64,000 nt of DNA from Capsicum annuum (Eukaryota; Streptophyta; Magnoliopsida; Solanales; Solanaceae). The notes under the pieces were generated by a model. That model was not told the DNA's origin. It saw only the letters and a list, made by a program, of their open reading frames with translations, and ran no database searches. Every line of letters starts with the position of its first letter. The stretch's first letter is position 1. This document shows positions 11,245 to 23,319 of this stretch, piece by piece. The translations under genes and the position numbers were made by a program. The stretch covers positions 44,294,023 to 44,358,022 of the forward strand of contig NC_061121.1 of NCBI RefSeq assembly GCF_002878395.1. Direction: 5' to 3'.

Positions 11245-13527
11245 TGTAACACCCCGCATTTCTTTCCAGAATAAAAACCATGACTCTGATGCATTGATAA
11301 TCCTAGAGCCTTAAATCCTATGACAATTTGGCATGTTTATGTAGTATGTGAATCCATTTGAGCATGAATTTAGACCATAGAGGTCCTTCAACTCAATGAA
11401 GAGTTGAAACTATTTCGATCGATTAAGTTTTAGTGGACGTTGTAATTTGTGTCAGATTCCATCGACCATAACTCTCTCTATATGCCGAATTAGAGAGCCT
11501 ACTATGTGTCAAATGATAGGTGTTTGAGTTAACTTTTCAACAGTACCAATTTTGCTAAAATCTGACACCTGAGCAAGAAGTTATTGCCTTTCAAAGTAGT
11601 ATGTGTCACCCAACCAATCTCACATGGCCACTGGAAAGCATATGCGATGCTTATTTAAATATGGGCGATATCATATGCGGCTCCTATGTAAATATAGTCG
11701 ATACCATATGCGGTGCATATCTTACGGTTTCAAGTGACTTAAACACTCCATTTTGGGTGCAAAATGGTCTTTTTCCCACCCTTATTTAGCCATAAACACG
11801 AAATTTAGTCCCCAATTCTTCAAAATACATCCACATTCATCTAAAAATTCTCAGGAACACTCCTAAGGGTTTCAAACTAAAAACCCAAATAAAACAAGAT
11901 TTAACCGTGGGTTTTCAAAATTGATTAGAGATTCGGAATCCCCAATCCACAGGCTTGAAGAAGCACCCATTAATTTCTGAAATAGAGCTACGCGGGTTTT
12001 TCCTAAATTCTCATGGGCATAGAAAAATCATGTTTTAGAATGGATATTTTTTTAATATATGTATATATTCATGTATTAAATGTTTTAACATTAATGTTTT
12101 GGTCTTTTGAACTTCCCCAAAGTGATTTGAGATTATGAATGTACGAAACCATGTATTTAAGAATGAATTCTTGTTGAGAGCATGATTTTCGGTGAATTCC
12201 CTCTTATTATGAATTTTTGAGATTTCTCATAGCATATGAATTGTTTTGCAATGCATCCTTGAAGAGCACTGTTTGAAATGATTGAACTCTTGTTATGATT
12301 TAAAGGTAGTTTTTAATCACTAAAGAGGGAATCTATCATATATGTTTAATGTTCATAATGCATGTAATGAAAGAGTGCATGGATTTTCTAAAGGCACTAG
12401 ACCACCATAAGTTGATGAAGTTTTTGAATGATTTTGACTTGAGTTTCGAAAAACGAAATCTTCTATATCAGTTGCATGTTTTTGGTGGTCTATATTATGC
12501 TTTAAATGAAATATTTATCTTAATGTAATATGACTTATAAATAATGACTTGTAAGTCTTGGTATGACAATAACAACTAAGACCAATGCCATATCAGATTC
12601 AGACTAATAGACATTTCAGACTATCATAATTTTAGACATTCAGAATGTTACATGTAAAAAAAGATAAAAACATGGGTATACGAAAATTTTAGGTGGTTCC
12701 CTGAAGAGGGATTGATTTCAAGCATCTCATTGCCTAAAACCGTGGCTTGCCAACCCGGGTATATTATTACACGGTGACTTAAGTGTCGTGTGACATATCA
12801 GATTCAGGAACTCCAACCCTTGTGGCATACTCAGGTTGGAGGCTTCCCCTCCGAGTCAATGGTGGATTCCATATTGCCAGTGGAATATTAGACTTGTAAA
12901 GGATACCACCTAACTCAGAAGTAATACACAGATAAGAGTTTGAGATTTACAGATAGGTTACATAATTTCAGAAGGTGCCCATATGTTTTTCAGAAACTGT
13001 TTTATGCATAATGTTTGATAAAAATTTGCTCTCACGTATTATATATATATATATATGTTCAATTACTCTATTTTGGATTGCTTCGAGTGTCAGTACAATT
13101 CTGCTGACCCACCCTTCCTCCCAGGTACTGAGGTGCAGTCTAGGGGTCCAGATCCTCAGTAGAGTCTACAGACAGGGTTGTCTCAAAGTTCAGTTGGTAA
13201 GCCTTCTTTTCTTTGGAAGGCGTAGTCATTTAAGTATTTATTTCAATATGGTTTTTGGTCTGCTGGGGGAATTGTCCCAGTTATTCAGATAGTATGTCAG
13301 TAGAGATTTCGTTGACTGTTGCAGATGTTTATTAAATATTGTTGGGCATATTTTCAGGCCTTTAACTTTTTTAAAAATTTTGACCATGTTTTCGTATTAT
13401 TGTGTCTATTCCGTATTACTTTGATCATATGAATTATGTGCATGATTACCAGATAGATAGAGCGCATTGCGGGCCTTCGGGTTCGGGAATGCTTGTCATG
13501 GCTAGCGCCCCAGTTTGGGTCATGATA
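11245..13527 (+). mobile_element. 5' LTR of non-autonomous family B element
   Basis: This 2283-bp LTR starts TGTAACACCCCGCATTTC and ends gggtcatgata immediately before a PBS. It contains two 33-bp modules (gcgatatcatatgcgg) at 11640-11725 and an AT dinucleotide run near 13038. It is longer than the 3' LTR (1366 bp) because the latter lost roughly 0.9 kb between the equivalents of about 11755 and 12690. Confidence 0.85.
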
Positions 13528-13531
13528 AACC

Positions 13532-13543
13532 TGGTACCAGAGC
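13532..13543 (+). other. Primer-binding site of family B element
   Basis: TGGTACCAGAGC follows the 5' LTR by four bases. It differs by one base from the usual initiator tRNA-Met PBS (TGGTATCAGAGC). Confidence 0.75.
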
Positions 13544-16500
13544 ATGGTTCATGGTGCCATGGTGTCTGCAAAATCGTGTTGGGTAGTATCTTATTCATGG
13601 GTGTGTAGCGCGGTAGACTTATAAGTAGGAGGCTACAAGGCATTTAGGAATATCTGTCTTTCTTCATGTTCTAGTTCATGTTATATAGTCAGAATGTTCC
13701 TGCTTCATACTCTAATTCGTGCTATTGTGTCACCCATAGGAAAAGAAAAGTTATCCTAATTTCTTCCTTACTCTGGTGTTTCCAAATATTCTCCGATTAC
13801 CTTGCAGAAATTTCAGAAGTCCCACAAAGGACGGGAGAGGAGTTCCCTAGTGTAAAATTTTGTCATTGTTCTTATGAGGCATTAAGTTAAGATAAGAGTA
13901 AGATGTGTATTCTTGAGTCATTGAATATTGTGTATCAAGCTTCTATCTCTTTTAATCTTGATATCACTGTATTGTTGAAAACAAAAGTCTAGTGAAACTG
14001 TGTGATGCCTATTTCAATTCACTAGCAACTTGTTGTTCGTCTTGTTATTCTTGTGTTTGTTGGAATTGTATTTCCACCCGAGTAGTAGTATAAGTTAGAG
14101 TGTCGGTGTGATAACCTATTGGTAGTAAAATTAGACCAAAAAGTTTGTGATATGAAGTCACAAGGTTAGAGGTCAGAGTGAGGGTGACTTTTCTGATTAA
14201 ATATTTATAGTTGAATAACCATTGATTGAGAATGATTTACCCTTTCGTGGTTGTAGACTAATGTGGTGGTACCATTTATGGATTATATGGTATTCCATGG
14301 AGGAAGTGTTGACTCAAAATGTTATTTTTTTTCTTCCTTTAAAAATAGAGAAAGAGCCCAAAGTGGATATTTAAGGTGGTTATAGAAACCCCTTATAGGC
14401 TGTGAATGAAAATGGCTAGACTAGCCAGTAGGTTGTAAGTATAGACTCATTGTCATATGGGGTATTTGAAGGTAGTCTAAATACCCATTGGGGTAAGTGT
14501 GGTATGAAAAAGCCGTATAAGTAGGTAAGATTGTATGGTTATAATATAAGCTTAAGGTTGATCATGTCTATTATGTGAATTTACCCCTTACCCTTCTTCT
14601 CATTGATAGTTGTAAACTAATACTACTTTTGAGAAAGTATGTAGTATATTTTTGAATTATTTGGGTAGAAAATCCTAATTTGAAGGATTAGTATATTTAT
14701 ATTATGTTTCACTCTTCATTGGTTATAAATGATTGATGCCAGACTATAAGCTTGAATTTAAATAGTGTGGTGGTGAATAGTGGCAACATATTGATGATAC
14801 ATGTTTCGTGGGATTAGATTTGTAAGCCTAATGTGTTGAAATAGTACGTGCTAATGGATTATGACAAAGAAAACCGTAAGGTCATGATCGATTATTGTGG
14901 TTATGAATTTCTAGTGTACTAGTGTTTCTTGATGTTTATTTTATAGTTTCTATGTGAGGATTGTGTATAAGGTTGGTTGTAAATCATGTCTAGCACTAGA
15001 CATTAAGTTTGAAACAATTGATGGCCATGAAGGTGGATGTGATGATTTCTTGGTTAATGATACTCATTATATGGAAATGATCTATAGGCTTGAACAGTGC
15101 ATGTAAGTTCCTAAGTTGATTTGATTCATAATAAAGTATAACGTTGTATATTTGATGCAGAAGTATGCCCAAGTTGGTATGAAGTTGTAGTATTTTTCTA
15201 AGGCTATTAAATCTTGTGTGTGGCTACGGATACCGTTAAGTTGCTTGGTGGAAAAAGACTAGCTGGATGGTATATGGTGTTCTGAATAGCCAAGTTAAGG
15301 ACGTTTGATTGATAGCATTGAGCCTTTTGATATGAACTTGATTCTCATGGTAGAGGAAAATAAATTTGAATTTGCTATGTTGGTAGACTACGATACAAAT
15401 AGCATGGCTCATTGAAGATTGTTGATACCCATGTTAGGTGTTATAATCTAAGCTCGAGTCCTTGAAAGTTGTGCTAATAGAAATAAGAGTAGAGGCACTA
15501 GAGGGTGTGCACTTCAACTTTGGCGATACTCTTGAGATTCAAAGTTAGTAAGTGTTCAAGTAATAGATAATGACTATTGGGGTTACAGAATGATAGAGTG
15601 TCCCTCAGTAGATAGTATTAGCAGTGGGCATTCCACTCTCATATCTGGTCTTTTGGGTTAAGTTTTATTAATTGTGTGTATTGTCATATTTTAGAACCTA
15701 GAGTGCAGTGAGTGCAGTTAAGCTTAAAGCCTAGTAAGGTATCTCCCAAAAACTTAAGATGATGGCTTGAAGCTAAGGGGGAGATGACTAAATGAATAAC
15801 CAAGAAAGACTCTCAGATTCTTGTAGTGATGTCCTGATGATATAGAACATCAAAAAGTAAGGGTGAATCTCAACCCCTTCATAAATCAGTATTTCTCAGT
15901 GATCCTAATACCTACTAATGCTTTACGATTTAGTACCCTGATCAGTTCACGTTCATACATATGATAGAGTGTCATGTACTCATGCTTTATAATGTGCTCC
16001 ATTTCCAAAAGTCATGTTTTACGCCAAATGAATGGCGAGATTTAGCTTATAGCCATGAATACCCTAAATTCAGAGTGCTTTGGTGAGTCCCTGTTATTGT
16101 TTTGCTATTCCTCAGGCCTCAGATAAGTTTCAAGCTTTATAGAGTATCATTCCATGCCTCTAGATCTTATGTTCTAACCTTTTTTAGACTCCTCCTTATG
16201 CGATGATAGTGGTGGTGAGTAATTATTCCTTGTTGATGGAAGATCATAGTACGCTTGTTTAGATAACGCCATAATTATGAAGTAAGATTTTGGGCCAAGT
16301 TTTTATTTATGTAATGGTTAGTGAAATTTTGTATGTGTATGTTCTTGGGGTAGCTTGTGGGAGTGATATTGATTGTGGTTTAGAGAATATGAGAAGTATG
16401 CCTTTATGAGTGTTTGCTTTGAAGTTCATATGTGGTTATAAAATATGCCTTTATGAGTGTTTGCTTTGAAGTTCAGACATGCTACTATTCCAAGATAGAG

Positions 16501-17089
16501 TATACCAGTTGTTACGAGTATTGCCCATTTCATGCATCGTGTATTAAATTTAAATTCCAGATGTTCAGTTATGATTCAATTCATAGGTGCCCTGTGCATC
16601 GCCTCAGTTTTCCGAATATCTTAGTGAATTGAGCATTCATAGAGGGACATAGGGAACCAAGGGGGAGATACCCCATTCATTTGCATGCATAGATTCTTAT
16701 TACAAGCTTTACATCATTTATTATTGCTTATTTAGTCATACGTTCATACGTTAGTTCAATCAGATATACATGCATTAGAAATGCATGTTCAATAGAAAAG
16801 TTCAGCTTATAAGTGTATTCAGTCCTGCATTAATGTGAACAACTCGGTCACAGATCCATGCATCAGATATGCATGATTCAATATGAGAATTCAGCCTATG
16901 AGTTGCTTCAGTTGTGTATTCCATGCCTTTAATATGCATGTCCGGCATAAACGTTTAAAACATCAGTAGTTTCAATCTTATAGTCATGCTTCCGATCAGT
17001 GTATTCTTTGTTAGGGAACATATCATGTCTGCATTATCCCATGCCCTTAAGACTTCGACATTCTATCCATCATTCATGGATGAATAATC
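13544..17089 (+). mobile_element. Internal region, non-coding, of family B element
   Basis: About 3.5 kb lie between PBS and PPT. No gag, protease, RT, RNase H or integrase motif was found in any frame; frames are short and broken. A second purine tract resembling the PPT (ccaagggggagata) occurs near 16660. The element is therefore non-autonomous and would need proteins from a relative. The minus-strand chromovirus at 59815-61712 carries a family B LTR and is a plausible example of such a relative. Confidence 0.7.
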
Positions 17090-17104
17090 CCAAGGGGGAG
17101 ATAA
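17090..17104 (+). other. Polypurine tract of family B element
   Basis: The purine-rich run (caagggggagataa) directly precedes the 3' LTR start TGTAATAGCCCGC. This is the plus-strand primer site expected at this place. Confidence 0.85.
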
Positions 17105-18470
17105 TGTAATAGCCCGCATTTCGGGCTAGAATAAAAATCATGACTCTGATGAGTTGATAATCCCAGAGCCTTAAATCCTATGCCAATTTGGCATGTTTAT
17201 GTAGTATGTGAATCCAGTTGAGCATGAATTTAGACCATAGAGGTCCTTCAACTCAAGGACGAGTTGAAACTATTTTATCGACTAAGTATTAGTGGACGTT
17301 GTAATTTGTGTCAGCTTTTATCGACTATAACTCTCTATATTTGTCGAATTACAGAGCCTACTATGTGTCAAATGATAGGTCTTCGAGTTAACTTTCTAAC
17401 GATACCAATTTTACTAAAATCCGACCCCCGACCAAGAAGTTATGGCCTTTCAAAGTAGTATGTGTTGCCTAACCAATCGCACATGGACACTGGAAAGAAT
17501 ATGTAAATATAGGCAATATCACATGCGGAGCCTATATAAATATAGGCGATATCATATGCGGCACCTATGTAGATATATGCTATATCATATGCGGCGCATA
17601 TCTTATGGTTTCAAGTGACTTAAACACTCCGTTTTTGGGGAAAAATGGTTCCCTGAAGAGGGCTTGAGTTCAAGCAACTCATTGCCTAAAACTGTGGTTT
17701 GCCGACCCGGGTATAATATTATACGCTGACTTTAGTGTCGTGTAGCGTATCAAATTAAGGAACTCCAAACCTTGCAACATATTCGGGTTGGAGGCTTTCC
17801 CTTCGATTCAATGGCGAATTCCATATCGACCGTAGAATATCAGACTTGTAGGAGATACCACCTAACTCAGACGTAATACACAAATCAGAGTTTCAGATTT
17901 ACAGACAGGTTACATGTTTTCAACAGGTGCCCATGTGTTATTTAGAAACTGTTTTATGCACAATTTTTTATGAAAATTTTCTCTCACGTATTATATATAT
18001 ATGTTCAATTACTCTATTTTAGATTGCTTTGCATGGCAGTACAATTGTGCTGACCCCCTTCCTCCCTGGTATTGAGGCACAGTCTTGGGGTCCAGATCCT
18101 CAGTAGAGTCTACAGACAAGGTTTTCTCAGAGTTCAGTTGGTGAGCCTTCTTTTCTTCAGAAGGCCTAGTCATTTTGGTATTTATTTCAATATGGTTTTT
18201 GGTCTGCTGGGGGCCTTGTGCTAGTTATTCAGATAGTATATTAGTAGAGATTTCGCAGACTATTGCAGATGTTTATTAAATATTGTTGGGAATGTTTAAG
18301 GCCTTTAACTTTTTTTAAATTGTTGACCATGTTTCCGTATTATTGTGTCTATTCCATATTACTTTGATCATATGAGTTATGTGCATGATTACCAAATAGA
18401 CAGAGCACGTTCTGGGCCTTTGGGTTTGGGAATGCTCATCACGGCCAGAGCCCCGGTTTGGGTCATGACA
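17105..18470 (+). mobile_element. 3' LTR of family B element (internally deleted)
   Basis: The LTR starts TGTAATAGCCCGCATTTC, ends ggtcatgaca, and is followed by TSD CCGGG. It shares its first about 500 bp and last about 850 bp with the 5' LTR; the middle is lost near 17640. It carries 33-bp modules beginning at 17505, 17538 and 17571 with the words gcgatatcatatgcgg. Confidence 0.85.
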
Positions 18471-18529
18471 CCGGGCCGTCATGGTTTGGGATGCTCTTCA
18501 CGACCAGGTCCTTGGTTTGGGTCGTGACA
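18471..18529 (+). mobile_element. Family B LTR terminus, right half of the split host LTR
   Basis: After the TSD the sequence resumes ccgtcatggtttgggatg and ends ggtttgggtcgtgaca, the normal family B LTR end. With 9835-11244 it forms one LTR split by the nested element. Confidence 0.75.
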
Positions 18530-19723
18530 ATTATGATGTTCTTCCACTGTCCAATAATCCCATGGTAGTCCAGATCAATAGTTAGAAGGAAAAGTAAATC
18601 ATAAAATCAAAGGCAAGAGCAAATTTGTTTTCTAGTGTGTCCCCAATAATTTTCACGAGAAATATGGGATTATCTGAAGGAAGAATATAAAGGAGAAAAA
18701 GAATATGAGGCATGAAGGTTATGAATCAAATAAGGGGATTCGAATTGTGAAAAATGAAAGAATTTGGGACCATCAAAGAGTACTCCTTGGCTTTATTAAA
18801 AAGGTAAGATTGCTTGGCACAAATTTAAAGATTAAAGAATTTTTAAAAATAATTCTTGTTACACTCCTAAAAGCTACGAAGTATCAATAACTACTTTAAA
18901 AAACACAAAAGACCTTTCCAAGATTACCTTGGTAGAATTATTAAATACATTGTAGGAACAAGTGCAAAGAAGGCTTATGAGGCAGGATGGTATGGTTGAA
19001 GGAGCTGTGGCATCCATCCACTACACTCAAAACAAGGGTAATAATTGAAGGAAAAACTACCACCTTACCAGCACTGTGGCAAAATAGTTCATCCTCCATT
19101 TAAATGTTGGAAGAGACTAGATGCACAATGCAAGATTTGCAATCAAGTTGGTCATGAAGCTATGATTTGCAAAAGTAAATCCCAAAATTTGAAGCAGATG
19201 CCCAATCCACCAATGAAGAAGAAGAAAAAAATCACTTATTTGTGGAAAAATATTTTTCCACCAAGAAATCAGATTTTTTGATGATTGACAGTGGTTGCAC
19301 CAACCACATGACATATGAAAAAATACTTTATAAAGAGTTCCTACCTTAGGAAAATAAGAAAGTCAGAATTGGGAATGGTGACTATATTCCTATAGAAGGA
19401 AAAGGGAATGTTACAATAAAACCAATTTCAAGTAGAAAAATAATTTCAAATGTCCTTTATGGGCCCGATATTGATAAAAGTTTGTTAAGTTTTGGTCATC
19501 TAATGGAAGAAGGATTTAAATTATTGTGTGGAGACAAATATTGTCGAATCTTTGATTCCAGTAATCATGTGATAATACAAGTTGAAATGAGAGATACAAG
19601 ATTCTTATTTAATCCAACAGAAGATGCACACAAACCTTGCAAGGCCAAAGATGAATTGACAGATTTATTCAAGATTCAAATTGAACTGAGACTACAATCA
19701 AAAATTTCTGATCATAGTAGGAG
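18530..19723 (+). pseudogene. Copia gag-pol remnant (gag, zinc knuckle, protease, pre-integrase)
   Basis: Broken frames show, in order, a Copia gag segment (IWDYLKEEY word at about 18665, then a frame at 18705-18890), a zinc-knuckle region (CKICNQVGHEAMIC at about 19129-19170), an aspartic protease start (MIDSGCTNHMT at about 19280-19312) and a GAG-pre-integrase-like stretch (SLLSFGHLMEEGF, about 19475-19513). Frameshifts and stops separate them. Integrase, RT and RNase H are absent: the sequence jumps from the pre-integrase region to the 3' LTR, so a large internal deletion has occurred. Confidence 0.8.
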
Positions 19724-19995
19724 TGTTTGAAAATGTGTCTCAAAAATAAAGTAGATAACTATTTGAAGTTTTAAATTATTAGAGTTCTGTGTGGCTTAAA
19801 CATAGAAATTAGTTCTCTTTGTTATTTGAATTTAAATTTAGTTTTTTATTTTTATATTTCTAGTTAGAAAAATTTAGCTATAAATATAAGTCTTTGAGTT
19901 ATTAATAAAATAATTTTCTTCGACAATACGATTGTAGTATTTTTTCGCTCAAGTCTTTCTCTGTTATTTCTTTAATTTCAAAGCTAAAACCAACA
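19724..19995 (+). mobile_element. 3' LTR of the Copia remnant
   Basis: A 272-bp unit starts TGTTTGAAAATGTG and ends gctaaaaccaaca, the short-LTR form common in Copia elements. It directly follows the pol remnant, with a short purine run (aggag) before it. No matching TSD is seen, as expected for an element lacking its 5' end. Confidence 0.7.
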
Positions 19996-20059
19996 ATTTC
20001 CATATGTACATGCGAGCATAATTCTAGAAGTAGAAACTGAAGGGAAACTTTGGCTATGG

Positions 20060-20516
20060 GCAGATAAATTGTGGTGAGGATGGACTTCTTAAGGACGTGC
20101 TTCATTTTGATGAGAGATATTTATGGGACTTTCAATGTTGAAGAAGGCTTAACCAAAGTCGTTTGCCTCACCGGAGGATGTTTAACTCAAGATATGTGGT
20201 TAACACATTGCTTTTCATGGCAGATTTGGTCTATATGCATTTTAAAAGAGATATTACATTTGGCTAACACAGAGAATTGACATGAAACAGAAGAAGCTTT
20301 GGAGGACAGTCCCCTTATGCATAGCATGGACTATATGGATAGAAAGGAATAAAAGATGCATTGATGGGAATAAGGAATGCTTAGCTGTTATAAAATTAAA
20401 TAAATTGAGAATTTATTGTTTTGGAATAAATTGTAGGGTCTTTTGCGACTGTTGTGTTGGTTTTTCTGGACTTTATTATTCGCAGTCTTTGGTCAAGTCC
20501 AGTGTATAATCAGTAC
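20060..20516 (+). pseudogene. L1-type LINE, 3' end of the RT ORF
   Basis: The frame from 20282 contains WRTVPLCIAWTIWIERNKRC, which resembles the conserved block at the carboxyl end of plant L1-like LINE reverse transcriptases (W-x-x-x-P-x-C-I-x-W-x-I-W-x-E-R-N-x-R-C). Upstream the frame 20071-20280 may be the preceding zinc-binding/linker part, but is poorly conserved. The RT core and endonuclease are absent, which fits 5' truncation. No clear poly(A) tail or TSD was recognised. Confidence 0.5.
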
Positions 20517-20895
20517 TTTGTTTGTATGTTGTAATTTGTATGACCTGGTCTTAAGATGTATTTCCAGAATGATGTGGTTTGATGGATCTACCTTGAAGTA
20601 TGAACAGTTCTGTTTTCATTTTCCATTGGAGTGTGTAGGAATACTCTTGATAGATTTACCGGCATTTTACTGTAAGTAAGGAAGCGATTACAGTCTCTTA
20701 ATTAATTCATAGACAATTTGATTGGAGTATGCGAAGTTACTTTTAATGAATTCATCGTGCTAAGTGTGAAACACATTATCATTTGATGCATTAAATTAAG
20801 CACTTCTAAAATATTATACATTTAGATTAGAGATACAATATAGGAACACATGAAATTATTAATTACACACTAAAATTATGTGTCGCAGGTCCCCG
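20517..20895. other. Unassigned AT-rich interval
   Basis: No gene, terminal repeat or array is seen. It separates the LINE fragment from the putative promoter of the F-box/kelch relic and may be old promoter-distal sequence. Confidence 0.4.
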
Positions 20896-20900
20896 CATCC

Positions 20901-20910
20901 TTATATATAT
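20901..20910 (+). promoter_or_regulatory. Possible TATA box of the F-box/kelch relic
   Basis: The run ttatatatat lies about 190 bp upstream of the first exon/intron boundary. The interval between has the C/T-rich look of a plant 5' UTR (cactgccacgcagtcttcgtcac). It is only a positional and compositional call. Confidence 0.35.
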
Positions 20911-21054
20911 CAGTGAGAGTCCTTCTAAGAAAATATGTTAAATATGATAAACCCTAGTAGAATATTCACTGCCACGCAGTCTTCGTCACTTCAATTCGGC
21001 AATCGAACTTCTTCCCTATATTTCACTCACCACTGTCTGGGCTTCAGAAAAACA

Positions 21055-22416
21055 TGAGTCCTCAATTGGCGATGTTATCCTTTGTTACTTTTCGGGATTG
21101 GCTTCATCTGGTGATTTAGGCGATTCTGTTCAAATTCCTCATATGGTATGTCTACATAACAGTTTCATTTTCCTTCCTATTAATTCTTTTAATGTTGTGA
21201 CTACAAACAATGATTCCATAACCCCAAACAATTTTTTTCAATTAAATCAGTCTTATGAGGAAGACACAGGGTTTAGGATCTATATCAGAGCAAGGCGGCG
21301 GAATGGTCTTTATTTTAGGGTTCAATCTGGAAGATTTTTCAGAAGAACCGTCTTGTGTGGTTACAAGGGATTGTCGGACAGAAAGTAACTGGATGGCTTG
21401 GCTTGTAAGAGATATCGGTCGATAGGATTGAAGTCCAGAATGAGAAAGGGCCATTCAATGATGACAAGGAGGTTGAAAATGTTCAATGCTGGTGGCAAAA
21501 GCCGTCTGTTGGTTCCAACCTAGTGGGAGTGGATCTTTCCTTGGGGAGTTCTTCAGCATCCCCTGATGAGCATGCTGACAGTCAGGACCATGATGAGCAA
21601 GCTTACAATCAGAATCATGATGGGGATAATTCTGATAGGAGCACGCTTTTTCCTGCCATCGACCGTGACAGATCCATCAATTATCTCAGTCATTACTGTA
21701 GGTCACATTATGGCGCCATAGCATCTTTGAACCCTATATTCTGCTCATTAATTAAGAGCGGTGAACTTTATACTGCGGCAACAAAATGGTGTGGTGGTGC
21801 ACTGGGTGTATTTCTTATGCCAACATCCTAAGTGGGAAGCTTTTGACCCTGTTAGGCTGTGTTGGATGCATCTGCCGAGAATAACTCCCAATGATTGTTT
21901 CGTGTTCTCCGATAAGGAATCTTTGAGGTTGGTACGGAGCTTCTTGTTTTCGGAAATGATGTGTTTTCCCATGTCATTTATCAGTACAACTTACTGACAA
22001 ATACGTGGTCAACTGGGATGCAGATGAATGCGCCATGATGTTTGTTTGGTAAAGAAAGCCTTGGGGAAATCGCCATTTTTGCTGGCGGTTGTGACTCACA
22101 AGGTAAAATACTTAGCTCCGCTGAACTTTACAATTCGGAGACAGGCACGTGGAGGACTTTGCGAAGCATAAATAAGCAACATAAGATGTCTTCTTGTGTA
22201 TTCATGGATGGAAAGTTTTACGTGATAGGCGGCTCGGAGGAGCGGACTCAACGTTGTTGATATGATCAGAGGAGTATGATCTGGCAACGGGAACGTGGAC
22301 TGAAATCCTGAATATGTCTCCTGTGTGACCTAACCTTAGGAATGACATACCTGCTACATCTGCAGCGCCTCCATTGGTAGCTGTTGTAAATAATCAATTT
22401 ACGTTGCAGACTATGC
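21055..22416 (+). pseudogene. F-box/kelch-repeat protein pseudogene (copy 1)
   Basis: This resembles plant F-box/kelch-repeat proteins of the At1g74510/At1g26930 (SKIP11-like) group, substrate adaptors of SCF ubiquitin ligases. A probable 5' intron runs 21146-21250 (GT..AG, T-rich). Downstream, in changing frames, come an acidic leader (DLSLGSSSASPDEHADSQD), an F-box-like part (LFPAIDRDRSINYLSHY, then ASLNPIFCSLIKSGELY), a WEAFDP-type segment and one clear kelch unit at about 22075-22236 ([28 protein letters not shown]). Frameshifts near 21800, 21960 and 22250 and internal stops break it. It ends at the inverted junction at 22416, before the remaining kelch blades, so it is truncated as well as decayed. 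Confidence 0.8.
21146..21250 (+). other. Predicted intron of the F-box/kelch relic
   Basis: The donor is ATATG/GTATGT and the acceptor is TTAAATCAG/TC; the 105-bp span is T-rich with a poly-T tract just before the acceptor. Retaining an intron argues that copy 1 arose by DNA duplication rather than retrocopying. Confidence 0.45.
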
Positions 22417-22453
22417 TTTTTTATGCTTTTCATACTTCCTAACCGACATTTCA
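22417..22453. other. 37-nt spacer between inverted F-box/kelch arms
   Basis: Copy 1 ends ..gactatgc at 22416 and the inverted copy starts gcatagtc at 22454. The spacer is the extra end of copy 2, which reads through it on the minus strand (..SVRKYEKHKKA). Confidence 0.8.
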
Positions 22454-23319
22454 GCATAGTCAGCAGTGTACAATTGATTACTTACAACAGCTACTACTGG
22501 AGATGCTGCAGATGTATCAGGTATGTCATTCCTAAGGTTAGGTCGCACAGGAGACATGTTCGAGATTTTACTCCATGTTTCTCTTGCTAGATCGTACACC
22601 GCACATGTCAACAGCTTTGAGTCGGCTCCTCCAATAAATCCTATCGCATAAAACTTTCCAACGATGAATACGCCACAACACATCTTACGTTTCTTATTCA
22701 TGCTTCGCAAAGTCCTCCACGTGCCTGTCTCCGAATTGTAAAGTTCAGCAGAGCTAAGGATTTTACCTTGTGAGTCACAACCGCCAGAAATAATGGCTAG
22801 TTCCCCAAGGCTTGCTTTACCAAACAAGCATGATGGCGCATTCTTCAGCATCCTAGTTGACCACATATTTGTCAGTAAGCTGTACCGATAAATGACATGG
22901 GCCACACATCCTTTCCACAAACAAGAAGCTCCATACCAATCCCCAATGATTCCTTGTCGGAGAACAACACGAAACAATCATTGGGAGTCAGTCTCGGCAG
23001 ATGCATCCAATGCCGTCTAGCAGGGTCCAAAGTTTCCCACTCAGGCTGCTGGTAGGACAAATACACCAATGCTCCACCACACCTTTTCGTAGCCGCACTG
23101 TATAAAGTTCACCACTCCTAATTAATTATAGGAAGTTGTGGTTCAAAGATGCTACGGTGCCATAATCTGATCCAGAGCAACAAATGAAAGTGTTGATGGA
23201 GTTTTCATGGTCAATGGCAGGAAAAAGTGTGCTCCAGTCAGAATAATCACCAGCATGATCCTGATTGTCAGCTTTCTCATCAGGGGATGCTGAAGAACTT
23301 CTTAAGGATAGAGTTACTC
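22454..23319 (-). pseudogene. F-box/kelch-repeat pseudogene (inverted copy 2)
   Basis: The minus strand repeats the content of copy 1: leader (SLRSSSASPDEKADNQDH, about 23310), F-box-like part (LFPAIDHENSI), WETLDPARRHWMHLPRLTP (about 22990-23040) and kelch blades in a 188-codon frame ending about 22411 ([49 protein letters not shown]). It is better preserved than copy 1, with at least two frame changes (near 22960 and 23120). Its 5' end is removed by an LTR fragment at 23320. It has no promoter of its own in view. Confidence 0.8.

Larger units (their letters stand above)
21526..23319. repeat. Tail-to-tail inverted repeat, arms 891 and 866 bp
   Basis: Arm 1 (21526-22416) and arm 2 (22454-23319) are reverse complements along their whole length with small indels and scattered mismatches; runs such as ggagacaggcacgtggagga match perfectly. 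The spacer is 37 nt. A transcript through both would form a long imperfect hairpin. Confidence 0.85.

Noticed and set aside
13038..13053. AT dinucleotide run as a promoter
   Set aside because: A simple microsatellite deep in the LTR, absent at full length in the sister LTR (17990s); no other promoter signal.
22096..22457. Frames antisense to the F-box/kelch copy 1
   Set aside because: They are shadows of the kelch coding strand.
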